Source: Ahaetulla prasina (taxonomy: Eukaryota > Chordata > Lepidosauria > Squamata > Colubridae). Taken from it: a stretch of 64,000 bases of DNA. Where the stretch lies: assembly GCF_028640845.1 (NCBI RefSeq), contig NC_080540.1, positions 158,494,438 to 158,558,437 on the forward strand, read 5' to 3'. Positions 62,996-64,000 of this stretch are shown piece after piece; positions within the stretch are counted from its first letter, which is position 1, and each line of letters opens with the position of its first letter. The notes below the pieces were generated by a model. That model did no database searches. It saw only the letters and a program-made list of their open reading frames with translations, and had not been told where the DNA came from. A program made the position numbers and the translations under genes.

Positions 62996-64000
62996 CTCTA
63001 AACAAAAAACTCCAGAAATTGCTTTCTTTTTATTTTCATCGTGAAATTCCTTTTAGTTTTTTCTTTTTAGCTCTATGTTCTGGGCTGTGCTTTGTAGGTT
63101 TATACTTTGTAGTCTACTGTATGTTTGGTTAATTCATCATCAGCAGGGACATAAATTCATATTGTCCATTCTGCCCATCAATTAAATGACTAGAAAAAAA
63201 CATTTCTAAATTATTTCAGCTTGGGCTCAACCATCTTAGATCTATGTCTAAACTGTATGAAGCTATTGCTGTAAGAGACATGTTTGTCTACTGCAGGTGA
63301 ACTATAAAAATGTGAACTATACCATTTTAATTCCCAATGGTAGACAAAGGTATAATATTTATTTAAACTACTTCCCACATAAGGCTCCTGAAGTGTCAGT
63401 AGTGAATTATCAACCAACTAATTCTCAAAGCAGTAGGCAAGAAAAAGAATACGTAAAATACCATAGATAATTCAGGAATGCAAAAGCTATTATAATTGGA
63501 GTAGTATGCCAAACATGATAGCAATAAAATATTTAAATGTTTTGTCAAACACTCAAGAGAAAAAAATAATTTAAAGTCAATCCATGACAAATCAAGTTAA
63601 TTAAGCACCAAACTCTCACAAAAGGAAGGCCTTGGTAATGATTCACCTCAAACACATCATAAGCAATCAACAGCAAGGCCTCTTCTGAGAAATATTATAT
63701 TTGCACAAACAAGACAAAAGTTGATTATCATCCCTACACATCAGAGAAATAGGGCTACATACAAGATGACGTTTTTTGAGAAATTTTGAAATATCGGCCT
63801 GTGCCCCCTCTAGTTTTGGAAGTTCACAGATGGTATGGTTCAGCATTCTCCATTTGGCTCCTTCCATATATCTTAGGTCTAGAATTCTTAGACTTCCCAA
63901 GAAAATGGGCCAATATAGCCCTCAGGCTGGAAAGTCTGAGGAACTGTAATTCCAGCATATCTCCAAGAGACAAACTTGGATCTGTATAGATTGTTTCAGA

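Larger units (their letters stand above)
60831..63248. repeat. 1208-bp tandem duplication (two copies)
   Basis: 60831-62038 and 62039-63246 are almost identical; I saw only two substitutions (in the SINE part, GGGCTAGTC/GGGCCAGTC and CTTGACG/CTTGCCG). Each copy contains a tRNA SINE and a palindromic MITE. Confidence 0.97.
59779..64000 (+). other. Keratin gene 2, intron 1 (incomplete)
   Basis: Contains a LINE tail (59862-60045), the 1.2-kb tandem duplication (60831-63248) and otherwise nothing recognised. No exon with keratin coil 1 motifs is visible. Confidence 0.75.

Noticed and set aside
59779..64000. Exon 2 of keratin gene 2
   Set aside because: Scanned for the [12 protein letters not shown] motif with an AG acceptor and found none before the window end.

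Overview
The window reads as nuclear DNA of a squamate reptile, most likely a snake. This is inferred from the repeat set: Sauria-type tRNA SINEs, a Bov-B (RTE) LINE, R4-like LINEs, CR1/L2-group LINEs, an L1 fragment, many hAT-type MITEs and Bkm-like GATA/GACA arrays, together with vertebrate type II keratin exons. I saw no bacterial, plasmid or phage features.

Layout: 1-3449 is a macro-repeat of R4-like LINE 3' ends set between TAA and TTC/TCC trinucleotide arrays. 3450-16550 is intergenic and repeat-rich (tRNA SINE, L1, L2-like LINE, hAT MITEs, Bov-B). 16557-34261 holds a complete nine-exon type II keratin gene on the + strand. All eight introns have GT-AG borders, the summed reading frame is 2055 bp (684 aa plus stop), and internal exon lengths largely match the family. 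Its introns carry GATA/GACA microsatellites, a near-complete but broken LINE, SINEs, MITEs and a truncated U6 snRNA copy. 34262-59060 is a 25-kb intergenic stretch with many hAT MITEs (most with visible 8-bp target duplications), Sauria SINEs, nested CR1/L2 fragments, Penelope-like ends with hammerhead-like motifs and a 1.5-kb tandem duplication. 59064-64000 holds the promoter, first exon and part of intron 1 of a second type II keratin gene that runs off the window; the intron contains a nearly identical 1.2-kb tandem duplication.

The two keratin genes are in the same orientation and share an epithelial-type promoter layout (AARCCAAA motif about 60-70 bp before a TATA box), so the window is part of a type II keratin cluster. 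Type II keratins pair with type I keratins to form intermediate filaments of epithelial cells. Gene 1 has an unusual glycine/serine tail ending in three 12-residue cysteine-containing repeats. No wholly new system was found. The most notable items are the R4 3' tails on two different bodies, the hammerhead-like motifs, two perfect fold-back palindromes, the truncated U6 insertion, and the shared keratin promoter architecture.
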